A DNA stretch of 44,452 bases from Anaerophilus nitritigenes (GCF_004138215.1 NZ_RYYS01000071.1:1-44452), one strand, 5' to 3'. Positions 24,453 through 33,412 are shown, numbered from the stretch's first letter. Translations and numbers: made by a program. Notes: generated from the letters alone by a model not told the origin.

Positions 24453-25454
24453 ATGCTAAAGAAAATAGTATTATTGGTTTTATGTTGTACAATGCTTAGT
24501 GCATGTAATAATGTTAAAGCTAAGGAAAATTCAAAAGAGACATCAAGTAAGGTAATAAAGAGTCAGGAACAGATGCGTATTGATAAAGAAAATGTCTATG
24601 TAGATTTGAATAATTTTATTACAGGACGTTATTTTACAGATATTATTGATAGGTATTTTATTATGTTTGGTACAGAAGAATTTGTAAAATCTAAAGGGGC
24701 ACCTTTTGTCAATCCAGTTGTACAACATGAATTAGATTTGGTCGACAAAGCATTAAAATGTTCAAAAAAGGAGCCTAGAATAGAAGAACTTGACTCAGCT
24801 GTACAAGATTTGGCTCCTAAAATGAAAAAATTAATCAATGTAATGAATGAAGCTCATACATATTATAATCAAAAGGATTATGTAGATGATAATTATGAAA
24901 AAGGAGCTCAATATCATAATCAGATTGTAGATATATATTTTAATGAATTTGTTCCATCTCTTCAAGTATTCTTAGAGGGTATTGAACAAATGGGTGAGAA
25001 AAAAAGAAAAGAAGATATGAAAAATATGAAAGATCAGGATTTAATGATTCGATATTATATGCTAGATATATTATGTAAGGCTCAAGATGTTCAAAATGAA
25101 ATATATAATCAAGGTATTGATTCTTCAAATATTTTGAAACTAAACATTGTTCCAGTTAAAGAAAAATACAAACTATTAATTGAATCTATTGGGAAATTAA
25201 AAGAATATGGAAAAGATAATACAAGATTAGAAAAGGAAAGGCTTGTTGCAGCACAAATAGAACAATATTTACAGAGCTCAGGAGCTGTAAAAGCTTCAAT
25301 AACAGAAATTATTCAAAGGGTTGAAAAAAAGGAACCAGTAGATGCATTTGATATTCAGCATGGTTATCTAAAAACTGGATCAGGTACTCCAGAAAAACTA
25401 GATTCACAATTAGGAAGTTTAATTGATTATTATAATAGAACGATTACTAGATAA
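24453..25454 (+). CDS. DUF3829 lipoprotein, second of a tandem pair
   Basis: A 333-aa paralogue of the preceding lipoprotein: lipobox LSAC (Cys18), LNNFITGRYF early, YYNQKDYVDDNYEKG in the middle, and a DYYNR-like C-terminus, in the same order. AAGGAGG precedes the ATG at 24453 by five bases. The 60-base gap between the genes has no terminator, so they are probably co-transcribed. Identity between the two looks modest, indicating an old duplication. Confidence 0.82.
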   Translation: MLKKIVLLVLCCTMLSACNNVKAKENSKETSSKVIKSQEQMRIDKENVYVDLNNFITGRYFTDIIDRYFIMFGTEEFVKSKGAPFVNPVVQHELDLVDKALKCSKKEPRIEELDSAVQDLAPKMKKLINVMNEAHTYYNQKDYVDDNYEKGAQYHNQIVDIYFNEFVPSLQVFLEGIEQMGEKKRKEDMKNMKDQDLMIRYYMLDILCKAQDVQNEIYNQGIDSSNILKLNIVPVKEKYKLLIESIGKLKEYGKDNTRLEKERLVAAQIEQYLQSSGAVKASITEIIQRVEKKEPVDAFDIQHGYLKTGSGTPEKLDSQLGSLIDYYNRTITR

Positions 25455-25464
25455 TGTATGAAGT

Positions 25465-25506
25465 AAGAAAATCCCCTATAAGATATATTCTTATAGGGGA
25501 TTTCTT
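25465..25506. terminator. Terminator after the lipoprotein pair
   Basis: An 18-base arm (25465-25482) pairs with 25490-25506 with one bulged A. The stem is GC-rich at its centre (TCCCC/GGGGA). Confidence 0.85.
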
Positions 25507-25553
25507 ATATAAACAATTATATATTTTATAAAAGAGTAGATGATTTTTAAGAA

Positions 25554-26438
25554 TTAAGCTATAGCAGTAGAGGAAATAAAACTCTTTATCTCATCATAAT
25601 TTACATCTATTAGATAGTTAAAATCTGTGTTTATTTCTAATTTATTTTTGGAATTGAATTCATAAAGTTCGAATTTAAGAGAAGCTTTTTTACAGCTATT
25701 ACAATATATTAATGTACACAAAAAATGCTCTTCTTTTTCTAAAGACTCATCTAATGTAAATGGGCTGAGTAAAGTGTTTATAGATAAATCATTAGTATCT
25801 TGAGATGAATAACTTTCCAATTCTTCAAAAAATGCCAATCCATCACCTTTAGAAAAATTTAAAATTTCTTTTTCTTTTTTATATAGTTTACATGTGTGAC
25901 AATAGGGATGATTCTTTTGAGATTTACCTGCTAGAAGACATCCTATAATAATTCCAAGAGTATCTATGATAGCAAATACCCAACCTACAGTTGGATTAGA
26001 GATATCTCCTATAGAACGAGCTTTATAACTAAATGAAATAGGTGTGTTTTCAATCATGTATTTTTTATAAGTAAAAAAATCAAGTTGTCCATAGTCTTCT
26101 GAATAATAATTACTTACATGATCACCATCTAGAGTATAGACAATTTCCATTGTTTGAGGATTGATACAAGTAAACATATAACTTGTATACTCTATTCCAA
26201 AAATACAAATAAGTGAAAGAATAAATCCAATGAAATAATGTCTACCAGTAATAAAGACATTTGATTTAAATAGTCCTTTATAGTAACCATATCCACAAAT
26301 ATAGCCTATAAGTAATGCACCGATAGGAATGATAAAAAAGATAGAAAAATGTAGCGCTTCAAATCCAGTAAAAAATAGAATCAATACAGGTAGTAAAATA
26401 CTTACAATAAGTGATAATAGTCCTAAAAAAATACTCAT
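25554..26438 (-). CDS. Uncharacterised membrane protein with two CxxC pairs
   Basis: A 294-aa protein with about four hydrophobic segments (three before residue 100, one near 150-170). The C-terminal half is cytoplasmic-looking and carries CHTC and, about 75 residues later, CNSC, a spacing that could bind one zinc ion. I do not recognise the family. The ATG at 26438 has AAGGAGGG six bases upstream; an earlier in-frame ATG at 26462 overlaps less well. Transcribed alone, between convergent lipoprotein genes and the L,D-transpeptidase. Confidence 0.7.
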   Translation of the reverse strand: MSIFLGLLSLIVSILLPVLILFFTGFEALHFSIFFIIPIGALLIGYICGYGYYKGLFKSNVFITGRHYFIGFILSLICIFGIEYTSYMFTCINPQTMEIVYTLDGDHVSNYYSEDYGQLDFFTYKKYMIENTPISFSYKARSIGDISNPTVGWVFAIIDTLGIIIGCLLAGKSQKNHPYCHTCKLYKKEKEILNFSKGDGLAFFEELESYSSQDTNDLSINTLLSPFTLDESLEKEEHFLCTLIYCNSCKKASLKFELYEFNSKNKLEINTDFNYLIDVNYDEIKSFISSTAIA

Positions 26439-26565
26439 AGATTCCCTCCTTGTGATATACATAAAATTAAATTTCTTGAAAATTATACTGATAAATATAT
26501 ATATTGTAAAGTTAAAGGAGAGAATATGGGAAAATGTACCTAGGACCGTTATTGTCCCTGATTTT

Positions 26566-27726
26566 TTAATTTACATATACGGTCGTATCATCTTTGATAT
26601 GATCATACATCCACTTAGCATCATCTAGACTAAGACGAACACATCCATGTGAAAGAGATTTACCTAGTCTTGAATCTACAATATTTTTTCCATTAGCATC
26701 AAACAAGATAGAATGAAAATAATAATCTTTAAAGAATCTAACCTTGTATTTTGCCTTTACTTTTCCATTATAAGAAGTAAGCCATGGGCCTCTACCACAA
26801 ATTTCAAAAATTCCTTTTACAGTTGGATTAGATGATTTTCCAGTTGTACAGGGCATTGTTTTAATAAGATTCCAATTTTCATTTTGTCTTTCGAAAATAT
26901 ACGTTATATTTTTATTTGTATCAACCCATATATAATGATTTGTTTTACTACTAAAGTCTTTTTCATTGATTATTGCTTCTAATTTTTCTTTTTCAGAAAC
27001 AACATTTTTATATATGATAATGTCTTGTGAATACTCACTTATACAATTTTCATACACATCCTTAACATATACAATTGCCTTATATACTCCAGAATCATTT
27101 GGAGTATATTGAATGCTATTATTTTTACTTAGCAATCCATCCCATACTACATTTGAATCTTTAAATATGTACCAATGATAAACCAAATCTTCTCCTTGTG
27201 CTGAAACAGAAAAATTAAGGGGAGTATGTATAAGCTGGTTACCAGATTTATCTACATCTACAGAATTGATTTTCAGAGGACGAATAATATTAATTTCTTC
27301 TGATAATTTACTTATAGTCATTCCATTATCATCTTGAATTGTTACAACTACCTGGTAGCTGCCTAATTCATTCATATCAAAATACAAAAAATTTTCTTTA
27401 CTATATTGCTTTTTATATATTTGATCAAAGTTTTTAAATACAGTCCATTCATAATTCAAATTTTGACCTTCAGAAATAGTTGCAAATCTAAAAGTAGTTC
27501 CAATTACCTCAATATTACTTTTATCCATTGTAATTGCAGATATTTTGGGTAAAAACTCATCTGTAACTTGTAAATTTTCAATTAAATTATTAGTTTGAGA
27601 TTCTTCAATAATACCTAAATCCTTATTTTGTGCATAGATTTCATTAGATGATAAAATGTGTGCTTGAAGTAAAATTAAAATAAAAATTAGTAAAACATAA
27701 ATAAGACATTTAAGATTACGCAACAT
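26566..27726 (-). CDS. L,D-transpeptidase with two Ig-like domains
   Basis: A 386-aa exported enzyme: hydrophobic signal or anchor (about 8-25), two successive beta-sandwich repeats (about 55-145 and 148-240) of the Y_Y_Y/Ig-like type, then a YkuD catalytic domain (about 265-386). The active site is SHGCVRLS with Cys362 and His360. It cross-links or modifies peptidoglycan. Each beta repeat contains an EWTVFK/HWYIFK strand, showing duplication. The start at 27726 is preferred because GGGGTG lies six bases upstream; a GTG two codons earlier is possible. A sigma-K-type promoter lies just upstream, so a role in the spore wall is possible. Confidence 0.88.
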   Translation of the reverse strand: MLRNLKCLIYVLLIFILILLQAHILSSNEIYAQNKDLGIIEESQTNNLIENLQVTDEFLPKISAITMDKSNIEVIGTTFRFATISEGQNLNYEWTVFKNFDQIYKKQYSKENFLYFDMNELGSYQVVVTIQDDNGMTISKLSEEINIIRPLKINSVDVDKSGNQLIHTPLNFSVSAQGEDLVYHWYIFKDSNVVWDGLLSKNNSIQYTPNDSGVYKAIVYVKDVYENCISEYSQDIIIYKNVVSEKEKLEAIINEKDFSSKTNHYIWVDTNKNITYIFERQNENWNLIKTMPCTTGKSSNPTVKGIFEICGRGPWLTSYNGKVKAKYKVRFFKDYYFHSILFDANGKNIVDSRLGKSLSHGCVRLSLDDAKWMYDHIKDDTTVYVN

Positions 27727-27746
27727 AGTCACACCCCATATTTCTA

Positions 27747-27773
27747 TAATTTATGTACAAAGTAAATATATGT
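27747..27773 (-). promoter_or_regulatory. Sigma-K-type promoter of the L,D-transpeptidase gene
   Basis: On the minus strand, AC, 16 bases, then CATAAATTA, an exact fit to AC-N16/17-CATANNNTA. The predicted start is about 14 bases before the ATG, close but workable. Confidence 0.55.
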
Positions 27774-28075
27774 ATTGCATATAAACTATATGATAGAAAT
27801 TTTATAATATAATAGGATATGCTTTGATTTATACTAGAATAAGGAACTTCTAAAGAAAAAAATAAAGAATTGAAACAATATTTTGAATTTGCATAATAAT
27901 ATTATTTGTTTTAACTATTGTAATATATATTCAAAAGTGATAGAATAAATTTAATTCTATGAAGTCATATAAAACTTTAGAATTAGATTTAATATGGTTA
28001 ACAACATCTCCTCTTTTAAGAAGATAATGTAAATCAATTTTAAATCTTAATCCATTGAAAAGGAGGAGTGTTGAA
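27774..28075. other. Gene-free interval before the zinc-ribbon gene
   Basis: No frame here looks coding. It holds a short perfect inverted repeat (ATAGAAT 27940-27946 with ATTCTAT 27954-27960). No convincing promoter was found for the zinc-ribbon gene. Confidence 0.4.
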
Positions 28076-28249
28076 ATGGCAGATAAGACTTTAGTTTGTA
28101 AAGATTGTGGAAAAGATTTTGTATTCACACAAGGTGAGCAAGATTTCTATAAAGAAAAAGGTTTTGATAATGAACCACAAAGATGTACTGAATGTAGACA
28201 AGCAAAAAAACAACAAAGAAATAACAACAACAGAGGATTTAGAAGATAA
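28076..28249 (+). CDS. Small zinc-ribbon protein
   Basis: A 57-aa basic protein with C8-K-D-C11 and, about 25 residues later, CTEC, giving a four-cysteine zinc site of the probable zinc-ribbon family. The tail is Lys/Gln/Asn/Arg-rich (KKQQRNNNNRGFRR), consistent with nucleic-acid binding. AAGGAGGA is eight bases before the ATG. Monocistronic, with a following terminator. Function unknown; cold-shock or RNA-related roles are speculation. Confidence 0.88.
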   Translation: MADKTLVCKDCGKDFVFTQGEQDFYKEKGFDNEPQRCTECRQAKKQQRNNNNRGFRR

Positions 28250-28264
28250 TTTTGTATGTAAACT

Positions 28265-28298
28265 CCCTATAGGATATATTCCAGTAGGGTTTTTTTAT
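28265..28298 (+). terminator. Terminator of the zinc-ribbon gene
   Basis: CCCTATAGGA pairs with TCCAGTAGGG with two internal mismatches, followed by T7. Confidence 0.75.
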
Positions 28299-28580
28299 TT
28301 TATAAGAATTTATATAAATGGACCATTAAAATGATTGATATATAGTCATAGAATCAGAATTTTAAATACCAAATTTCATACTATTTGTGATAAAATACTA
28401 TTAAATATTATATGGATTTTTCAATAATAGGTGTCGTTAGATTTAAATGCTTATTTTTAAATAATAAAAAAATCTAACAAAAATTTCTATAGGATGACCA
28501 TAAAAAGAGTAGATAAATTTTATAAAATGCACATATTTATATAGAGTATATTTAAAAATAAGAAAATGAAGGTGAAATAG
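28299..28580. other. Region upstream of the GntR gene with inverted repeat
   Basis: It contains perfect 9-base arms GTTAGATTT (28436-28444) and AAATCTAAC (28470-28478), 25 bases apart, about 100 bases before the GntR gene. It could be an operator for autoregulation. No coding frame seen. Confidence 0.4.
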
Positions 28581-29270
28581 ATGAATATAAAAATTAAACC
28601 TAGAAATCCTGTAGAATCTACAAGAGTATATGTGTATAATATTTTACATGATAATATTATCAATCTTTATTTAAAACCAGGATATAGTATTTCTGAGAAA
28701 GAGATAGCAGATTTATTAAATGTAAGTAGAACTCCTGTAAGAGAAGCTTTTATACAGCTTTCTCAAGAAGATTTAATAGAAACCTATCCACAAAAGGGAA
28801 CTTATGTATCTTTAATTGATCTTGAATTAGTAGAGCAATCAAGATTTATGAGAGAAGTATTAGAAAGTGCTATAGCTCAATTGGCGGCAAAAGAATTTCC
28901 AAAAGAACTATTATTTGACTTACAATCAAATCTAAATATGCAAAATTTCTGTATTCAAGAAAACAATTATCCACAAATGATGAAATATGATGATGAATTT
29001 CATAAGATATTATTTAAAGGAACAAAAAAAGAAAGAGTATGGGAAAGTATACAAATGATTAGTGCTCAATTAAATAGATTAAGAACTTTAAGATTAGCGG
29101 CTACTCCTATAGATATATGGGAGATGACTTACAAAGAGCATTGCATGATTTTTAAAGCGATTCAAGAAAAAAATATAGATTTAGCAAAAGAAACTATGAA
29201 ACAACATTTGACTACAGTAATATATTATAAAATAGAACTACAACAAAAATATCCAGAATATTTTAAGTGA
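28581..29270 (+). CDS. GntR-family regulator, FadR/FCD subfamily
   Basis: A 229-aa regulator. The winged helix at about 15-75 contains ISEKEIADLLNVSRTPVRE, typical of GntR. The following helical FCD ligand domain (about 85-215) has the metal-ligand-like DDEFHKILF and the late EHCMIFKAI. GAAGGTG precedes the ATG. Monocistronic. Effector unknown; FCD members usually sense carboxylic acids, and the flavoprotein gene downstream may or may not be a target. Confidence 0.88.
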   Translation: MNIKIKPRNPVESTRVYVYNILHDNIINLYLKPGYSISEKEIADLLNVSRTPVREAFIQLSQEDLIETYPQKGTYVSLIDLELVEQSRFMREVLESAIAQLAAKEFPKELLFDLQSNLNMQNFCIQENNYPQMMKYDDEFHKILFKGTKKERVWESIQMISAQLNRLRTLRLAATPIDIWEMTYKEHCMIFKAIQEKNIDLAKETMKQHLTTVIYYKIELQQKYPEYFK

Positions 29271-29272
29271 AA

Positions 29273-29318
29273 ACAAGAATCCTCTATACTTATAGAATGG
29301 AGGACTCTTGTTTTTTTT
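29273..29318 (+). terminator. Terminator of the GntR gene
   Basis: ACAAGAATCCTC (from 29273) pairs with the arm ending 29311 with one mismatch, then T8. Confidence 0.88.
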
Positions 29319-29373
29319 GAAGCTAAATGTGGTATAATATCTTTTACTTAGCTTAAAAGAAAGGGAGAATATA

Positions 29374-30972
29374 ATGATTCGTGTCAATGAGATAAAATTA
29401 GCACTAGATGAAGATTTAAGTATATTAGATGATAAAATTTGTAAAAAATTAAAAATTAAAAAAGAAGATATAATAGCTTATAAAATTTTTAGAGAATCTA
29501 TAGATGCTAGAAAAGGAACCATTACACTTGTATATATCATAGATGTTGAATTAAAAAATGAAAAAAATATTTTAAAAAAGAATAAAAATATTCAAAAAAG
29601 TCCCGATCTGTCCTATCACTTTGTAAAATCAGGAAGTAAAAATCTAATTCATAGACCTATTATTATAGGAACAGGGCCTGCTGGACTATTTGCAGGTCTT
29701 ATTTTAGCGCAAAGAGGATATAAGCCTATTTTACTTGAAAGAGGACAAGATGTAGATACAAGAACAAAAGATATAGAAAAGTTTTGGAAAGAGGGGGGTC
29801 TTAATACATCTTCAAATGTACAATTTGGAGAAGGAGGAGCAGGAACTTTTTCAGATGGTAAGTTAACTACTAGAATAAAGGATATAATAAGATGTAGAAA
29901 AGTGCTAGATGAATTTGTAGAAAATGGAGCACCAAAAGAAATATTATATTCTTATAAACCTCATATTGGTACAGATTTATTAAAAATAGTAGTAAAAAAT
30001 ATTAGAAAAAGAATACAAGATTTAGGTGGAGAAGTAAGATTTAATAGTTGTGTTACAGATTTTAATATAAGAAATGGGAAAATAACTAGTTTGCAAATTA
30101 ATAAAGAAGAAATTATTAACGCAGAGGAAGTTATATTAGCTATTGGACATAGTGCAAGAGATACTTATGAAAAATTATATGAAAGAGAAGTTTTGATGAT
30201 ACAAAAACCTTTTTCGATAGGAGTACGAATAGAACATTCTCAAGGACTAATTAATTATTCTCAATATAAGCAGTTTGCAGAACATAAAAGATTAGGAGCC
30301 GCTGATTATAGACTGACATATCAAACCAAAGAAAAAAGAGCAGTATATACATTTTGCATGTGCCCAGGAGGATTTGTAGTAGGAGCAGCTTCGGAAGAGA
30401 AAATGGTAGTTACAAATGGCATGAGTGAGTACGAAAGAAATCAAGAAAATGCCAATAGTGCTCTTTTGGTACAAGTCAATACGCAAGATTTTGAAGATGA
30501 ACATCCATTAGCAGGGATTGCTTTTCAAAGAAAGTGGGAGAAAAAAGCATTCGAATTAGGAGGGAAAAATTTTCATGCCCCTATTCAACTTGTAGGAGAT
30601 TTTTTAAAGAATAGACCCTCAACAAAACTAGGAGAAATAAAGCCCTCTTATCTTCCAGGAATTACATTGACTAGTTTAGATCAATGTCTTCCTAAATTTG
30701 TAATAGAAGCTATGAAAGAAGCCATTCCTCAAATGGATAAAAAATTAAATGGATTTGCAAAAGAAGATGCTATCTTAACAGGTGTAGAAACAAGAAGTTC
30801 GGCCCCCGTGAGAATACAAAGAAAGACGGATGAAATGGAGTGTGTGAACGTAGAGGGTTTGTATCCAGTAGGAGAAGGAGCAGGATATGCAGGAGGAATT
30901 ATTTCTGCTGCAGTAGATGGAATAAAAGCAGCGGAAATGATTGTAAAAAAATATAAACCAATCAATGAATAG
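29374..30972 (+). CDS. FAD-dependent dehydrogenase of the COG2509 family
   Basis: A 532-aa predicted flavoprotein. A family-specific N-terminal domain (about 1-90) precedes the Rossmann dinucleotide fold GTGPAG starting at 99. Later parts include NVQFGEGGAGTFSDGKL and, near the C-terminus, GLYPVGEGAGYAGGI that closes the FAD site. COG2509 members are conserved in Clostridia but biochemically undescribed as far as I know. AAAGGGAG precedes the ATG. Flanked by terminators, so a single-gene unit. Confidence 0.88.
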   Translation: MIRVNEIKLALDEDLSILDDKICKKLKIKKEDIIAYKIFRESIDARKGTITLVYIIDVELKNEKNILKKNKNIQKSPDLSYHFVKSGSKNLIHRPIIIGTGPAGLFAGLILAQRGYKPILLERGQDVDTRTKDIEKFWKEGGLNTSSNVQFGEGGAGTFSDGKLTTRIKDIIRCRKVLDEFVENGAPKEILYSYKPHIGTDLLKIVVKNIRKRIQDLGGEVRFNSCVTDFNIRNGKITSLQINKEEIINAEEVILAIGHSARDTYEKLYEREVLMIQKPFSIGVRIEHSQGLINYSQYKQFAEHKRLGAADYRLTYQTKEKRAVYTFCMCPGGFVVGAASEEKMVVTNGMSEYERNQENANSALLVQVNTQDFEDEHPLAGIAFQRKWEKKAFELGGKNFHAPIQLVGDFLKNRPSTKLGEIKPSYLPGITLTSLDQCLPKFVIEAMKEAIPQMDKKLNGFAKEDAILTGVETRSSAPVRIQRKTDEMECVNVEGLYPVGEGAGYAGGIISAAVDGIKAAEMIVKKYKPINE

Positions 30973-30996
30973 TCAGCATTTGCTGGCTATTTTTTG
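30970..30996 (+). terminator. Terminator of the COG2509 gene
   Basis: TAGTCAGC and GCTGGCTA pair (one T-G) around ATTT, then T6; the left arm overlaps the stop codon. Confidence 0.8.
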
Positions 30997-31069
30997 TAAC
31001 AATTGAAAAGAGAAGTGAATATGATAATAATGGAATGATAAAAATATTTGTCTTGAGAGGAGGGGTATT

Positions 31070-31561
31070 TTGGAAGAGATGAATACAGACATAGAGGTAA
31101 AAAAGGATCGGACAGGGTCAATAGGATGGGAGGATATTATTCCTATTGTACTCTTTGGCTTCCTGACAAAACAAGAAAAAGAAACTGGAAATACTAATTT
31201 AAGTAAAGAACTAAAGACAGGATTAGAAAAGGCTGAAAACATAGTAAATCTTTTATATGATTTACATGATTATGTAGGAGAAGATGATACTTATTTGGCA
31301 TTAGAAATGATAAAGAGTAGACCATTTGAAGTTTTACAAGTGATTAGACCCCATATTCATGGGAAAGGGAGACATAAAATTGATCAAGCATTAGCAGTAC
31401 ATGATCAAATAAATAGATTACAAAAAAATTCTTCTCAAAATACAATTGAAAAATTTGAACAAGTTACTAATATTTTAGAAATTTTGGAGATAGAAAAAGG
31501 ACATGAAATAAAGAAAATGCTTAATAAAACAAAACACATTATGAATATTTTAAAACAGTAA
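31070..31561 (+). CDS. Uncharacterised helical protein
   Basis: A 163-aa soluble protein starting at TTG with AGGAGGGG about five to six bases upstream; an ATG three codons later is possible. It has a short hydrophobic patch (IIPIVLFGFL, about 23-32) and otherwise amphipathic helices. The middle contains ALEMIKSRPFEVLQVIRPHIHGKGRHKID in two parts, and the C-terminus is Lys-rich. I do not recognise the family. It lies between the flavoprotein gene and the spoIIID gene. Confidence 0.72.
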   Translation: MEEMNTDIEVKKDRTGSIGWEDIIPIVLFGFLTKQEKETGNTNLSKELKTGLEKAENIVNLLYDLHDYVGEDDTYLALEMIKSRPFEVLQVIRPHIHGKGRHKIDQALAVHDQINRLQKNSSQNTIEKFEQVTNILEILEIEKGHEIKKMLNKTKHIMNILKQ

Positions 31562-31600
31562 AAACTTCTGATGAAAACATCAGAAGTTTTTACTGTTTTA
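31551..31600. terminator. Perfect 23-bp bidirectional terminator
   Basis: Arms 31551-31573 and 31578-31600 pair without a mismatch around AAAA. It includes the last codons of the 31070 gene and serves the convergent spoIIID gene as well. Confidence 0.92.
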
Positions 31601-31627
31601 AGGATCGTGATTAAGTAGTCAATAAAA

Positions 31628-31882
31628 TTATTCATTGGTTATTTTGTATTTCATTCTAGTTGCTTTACCACCTCGTATATGTCTTTCTGATTTATTTTTA
31701 TCTAATATGGTTTTTACCTGATGTGCTACTAGAGGGTTTATCTTAGGAAGGCGTTCAGTAACGTCCTTATGTACAGTACTCTTACTTACACCAAAAACTT
31801 TAGCAGTTTGGCGAACAGTAGCTTTTTCATTTATGATGTATTCAGCTATTTCCATTGCTCTCTCTTCTATATAATCTTTCAA
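31628..31882 (-). CDS. spoIIID: Sporulation transcription regulator SpoIIID
   Basis: An 84-aa mother-cell regulator that adjusts sigma-E-dependent genes and switches on sigma-K expression. It is close to the Bacillus protein over the helix-turn-helix (RQTAKVFGVSKSTVHKDVTE) and the basic region (HIRGGKATRMKYK) near the end. The start is TTG, preceded by AAAGGGGGG. In Bacillus the gene lies in the same direction as mbl; here it is divergent from mbl. Confidence 0.94.
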   Translation of the reverse strand: MKDYIEERAMEIAEYIINEKATVRQTAKVFGVSKSTVHKDVTERLPKINPLVAHQVKTILDKNKSERHIRGGKATRMKYKITNE

Positions 31883-31912
31883 TTGTGGACCCCCCTTTAA
31901 GACCTTTGATAC

Positions 31913-31920
31913 ATAATATG
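31913..31920 (-). promoter_or_regulatory. Possible sigma-E -10 of spoIIID
   Basis: Minus-strand CATATTAT, six of eight matches to the sigma-E -10 CATACANT, 31 bases from the start codon. The -35 is weak. Confidence 0.3.
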
Positions 31921-32138
31921 CAGAGGCTATCTTTGATAGAACAGAAAATGATTTCCAAAATATGAATGAAAAATCTTTTAAAAAAATAAAAGGATTTATT
32001 CAATAGATATAGAATATAATTAAGTTGGTGCGACAAAATTATCTTTAATGAAACAAAGTTTTTACAACTTAAGGATGATATACAATGACAACGATAAGAA
32101 AATGAGAATTGATATAGTATGAATGGAAGGAGATTACT

Positions 32139-33170
32139 ATGTTTGGATTAGGAATGGAAGTGGGGATTGACTTAGGTACAGCGAGTGTTTTAGTTTTTAT
32201 AAAAGGGAAAGGGATTGTACTCAAAGAACCTTCAGTAGTAGCTATTGATAAAAATACAAACAAACTTTTGGCAGTAGGAGAAGAAGCAAGAAAAATGCTT
32301 GGAAGAACACCAGGAAATATTGTGGCTATAAGACCACTAAAGGATGGTGTTATTTCTGATTATGAAGTAACAGAAAGGATGCTTCGATATTTTATTCACA
32401 AAACTTGTGGAAATAAAAAACTGTTCAAACCTAAAATAATTGTTTGTGTACCAAGTGGAGTAACAGAAGTAGAAAAAAGAGCAGCTATTGAGGCTACAAC
32501 AGAAGCTGGCGGGGGGATTACCTATCTTATTGAGGAGCCTATTGCAGCAGCTATTGGTGCGGGATTAGATATATCAAAGCCAGATGGAAATATGGTAGTG
32601 GATATTGGTGGAGGTACTGCAGATATAGCTGTGATTTCTTTAGGAGGAGTAGTAGCGAATAAATCCATCAAAAGTGCAGGAGATAAATTTGATCAAGCTA
32701 TCGTACGTTATATGAGAAAAAAACATAATTTATTAATAGGAGAAAGAACAGCAGAAAATTTAAAAATGACTATTGGAACTGCTTATCCAAAGGCAAAGGT
32801 TCAAAGTATGGAGTGTAGAGGAAGAGATTTAGTATCAGGACTTCCTAGAACCCTTAAAGTAACTTCTGAGGAGATGTATTATGCACTTGAAGAGCCTGTT
32901 ATGTCTATTGCAGATGCAGTCCATTCAGTTCTTGAGAGAACTCCACCAGAGCTTGCAGCAGATATTAGTGATAGAGGAATTGTAATGACTGGAGGAGGTT
33001 CACTTCTTGATGGACTCAATAAGCTGATAGAGGAAAGAACTGGTATACCTACTTATATTGCAGAAGATCCTATCGAGTGTGTAGCAAAAGGAACAGGAGC
33101 ATCATTAGAATCTTTACAAGTCCTTGAAAAAAGTATGATGAGTAGTAAACAATTTAGAAGATCAAGATAA
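32139..33170 (+). CDS. mbl: MreB-family cell-shape protein Mbl
   Basis: A 343-aa actin-like protein of the MreB/Mbl/MreBH family that organises lateral wall synthesis. The ATP-binding phosphate loops are IDLGTASV near residue 9 and VDIGGGTADIAVISLGG in the middle; the adenosine loop TGGGSLLDGL lies near the end. Synteny with spoIIID and flgF/flgG marks it as Mbl rather than MreB. AAGGAG precedes the ATG by six bases. Confidence 0.9.
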   Translation: MFGLGMEVGIDLGTASVLVFIKGKGIVLKEPSVVAIDKNTNKLLAVGEEARKMLGRTPGNIVAIRPLKDGVISDYEVTERMLRYFIHKTCGNKKLFKPKIIVCVPSGVTEVEKRAAIEATTEAGGGITYLIEEPIAAAIGAGLDISKPDGNMVVDIGGGTADIAVISLGGVVANKSIKSAGDKFDQAIVRYMRKKHNLLIGERTAENLKMTIGTAYPKAKVQSMECRGRDLVSGLPRTLKVTSEEMYYALEEPVMSIADAVHSVLERTPPELAADISDRGIVMTGGGSLLDGLNKLIEERTGIPTYIAEDPIECVAKGTGASLESLQVLEKSMMSSKQFRRSR

Positions 33171-33173
33171 GTA

Positions 33174-33280
33174 AAATAAAATCCTATAAAATAATAAGCC
33201 TATACGTTACGTTTTGAGATTTTTATAATCTTACAAAACTTACTGATATAGGCTAAATTTATTTTAGTGGATTTTATTCT
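33174..33280. repeat. Long imperfect hairpin downstream of mbl
   Basis: Outer arms (33175-33205 and 33247-33278) match at about 27 of 32 positions, and nested inner arms (GTTTTG/CAAAAC with AGATT/AATCT) continue the fold, so about 105 bases can form one hairpin. No T-run follows directly. It could act as terminator or RNA stabiliser of mbl, or be a small mobile-type palindrome. Confidence 0.65.
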
Positions 33281-33412
33281 CGAAAATTTTTAATAATCGA
33301 TTTGCAGTTTATGACTTTTTCAATATATATATACCTAAAACTATTAGCGTTTTTAGTAATTTTTATTTTTACAAAGAGATAAAATTATTGCTAATCAAAT
33401 AATAATTATGAT
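33281..33412. other. AT-rich gap before flgF
   Basis: No coding frame and no further clear structure seen between the hairpin and the sigma-D promoter. Confidence 0.4.

Noticed and set aside
28055-28334. Longer or alternative frames over the zinc-ribbon gene
   Set aside because: The ATG at 28076 has the only good ribosome site, and the alternative frame runs into the terminator.
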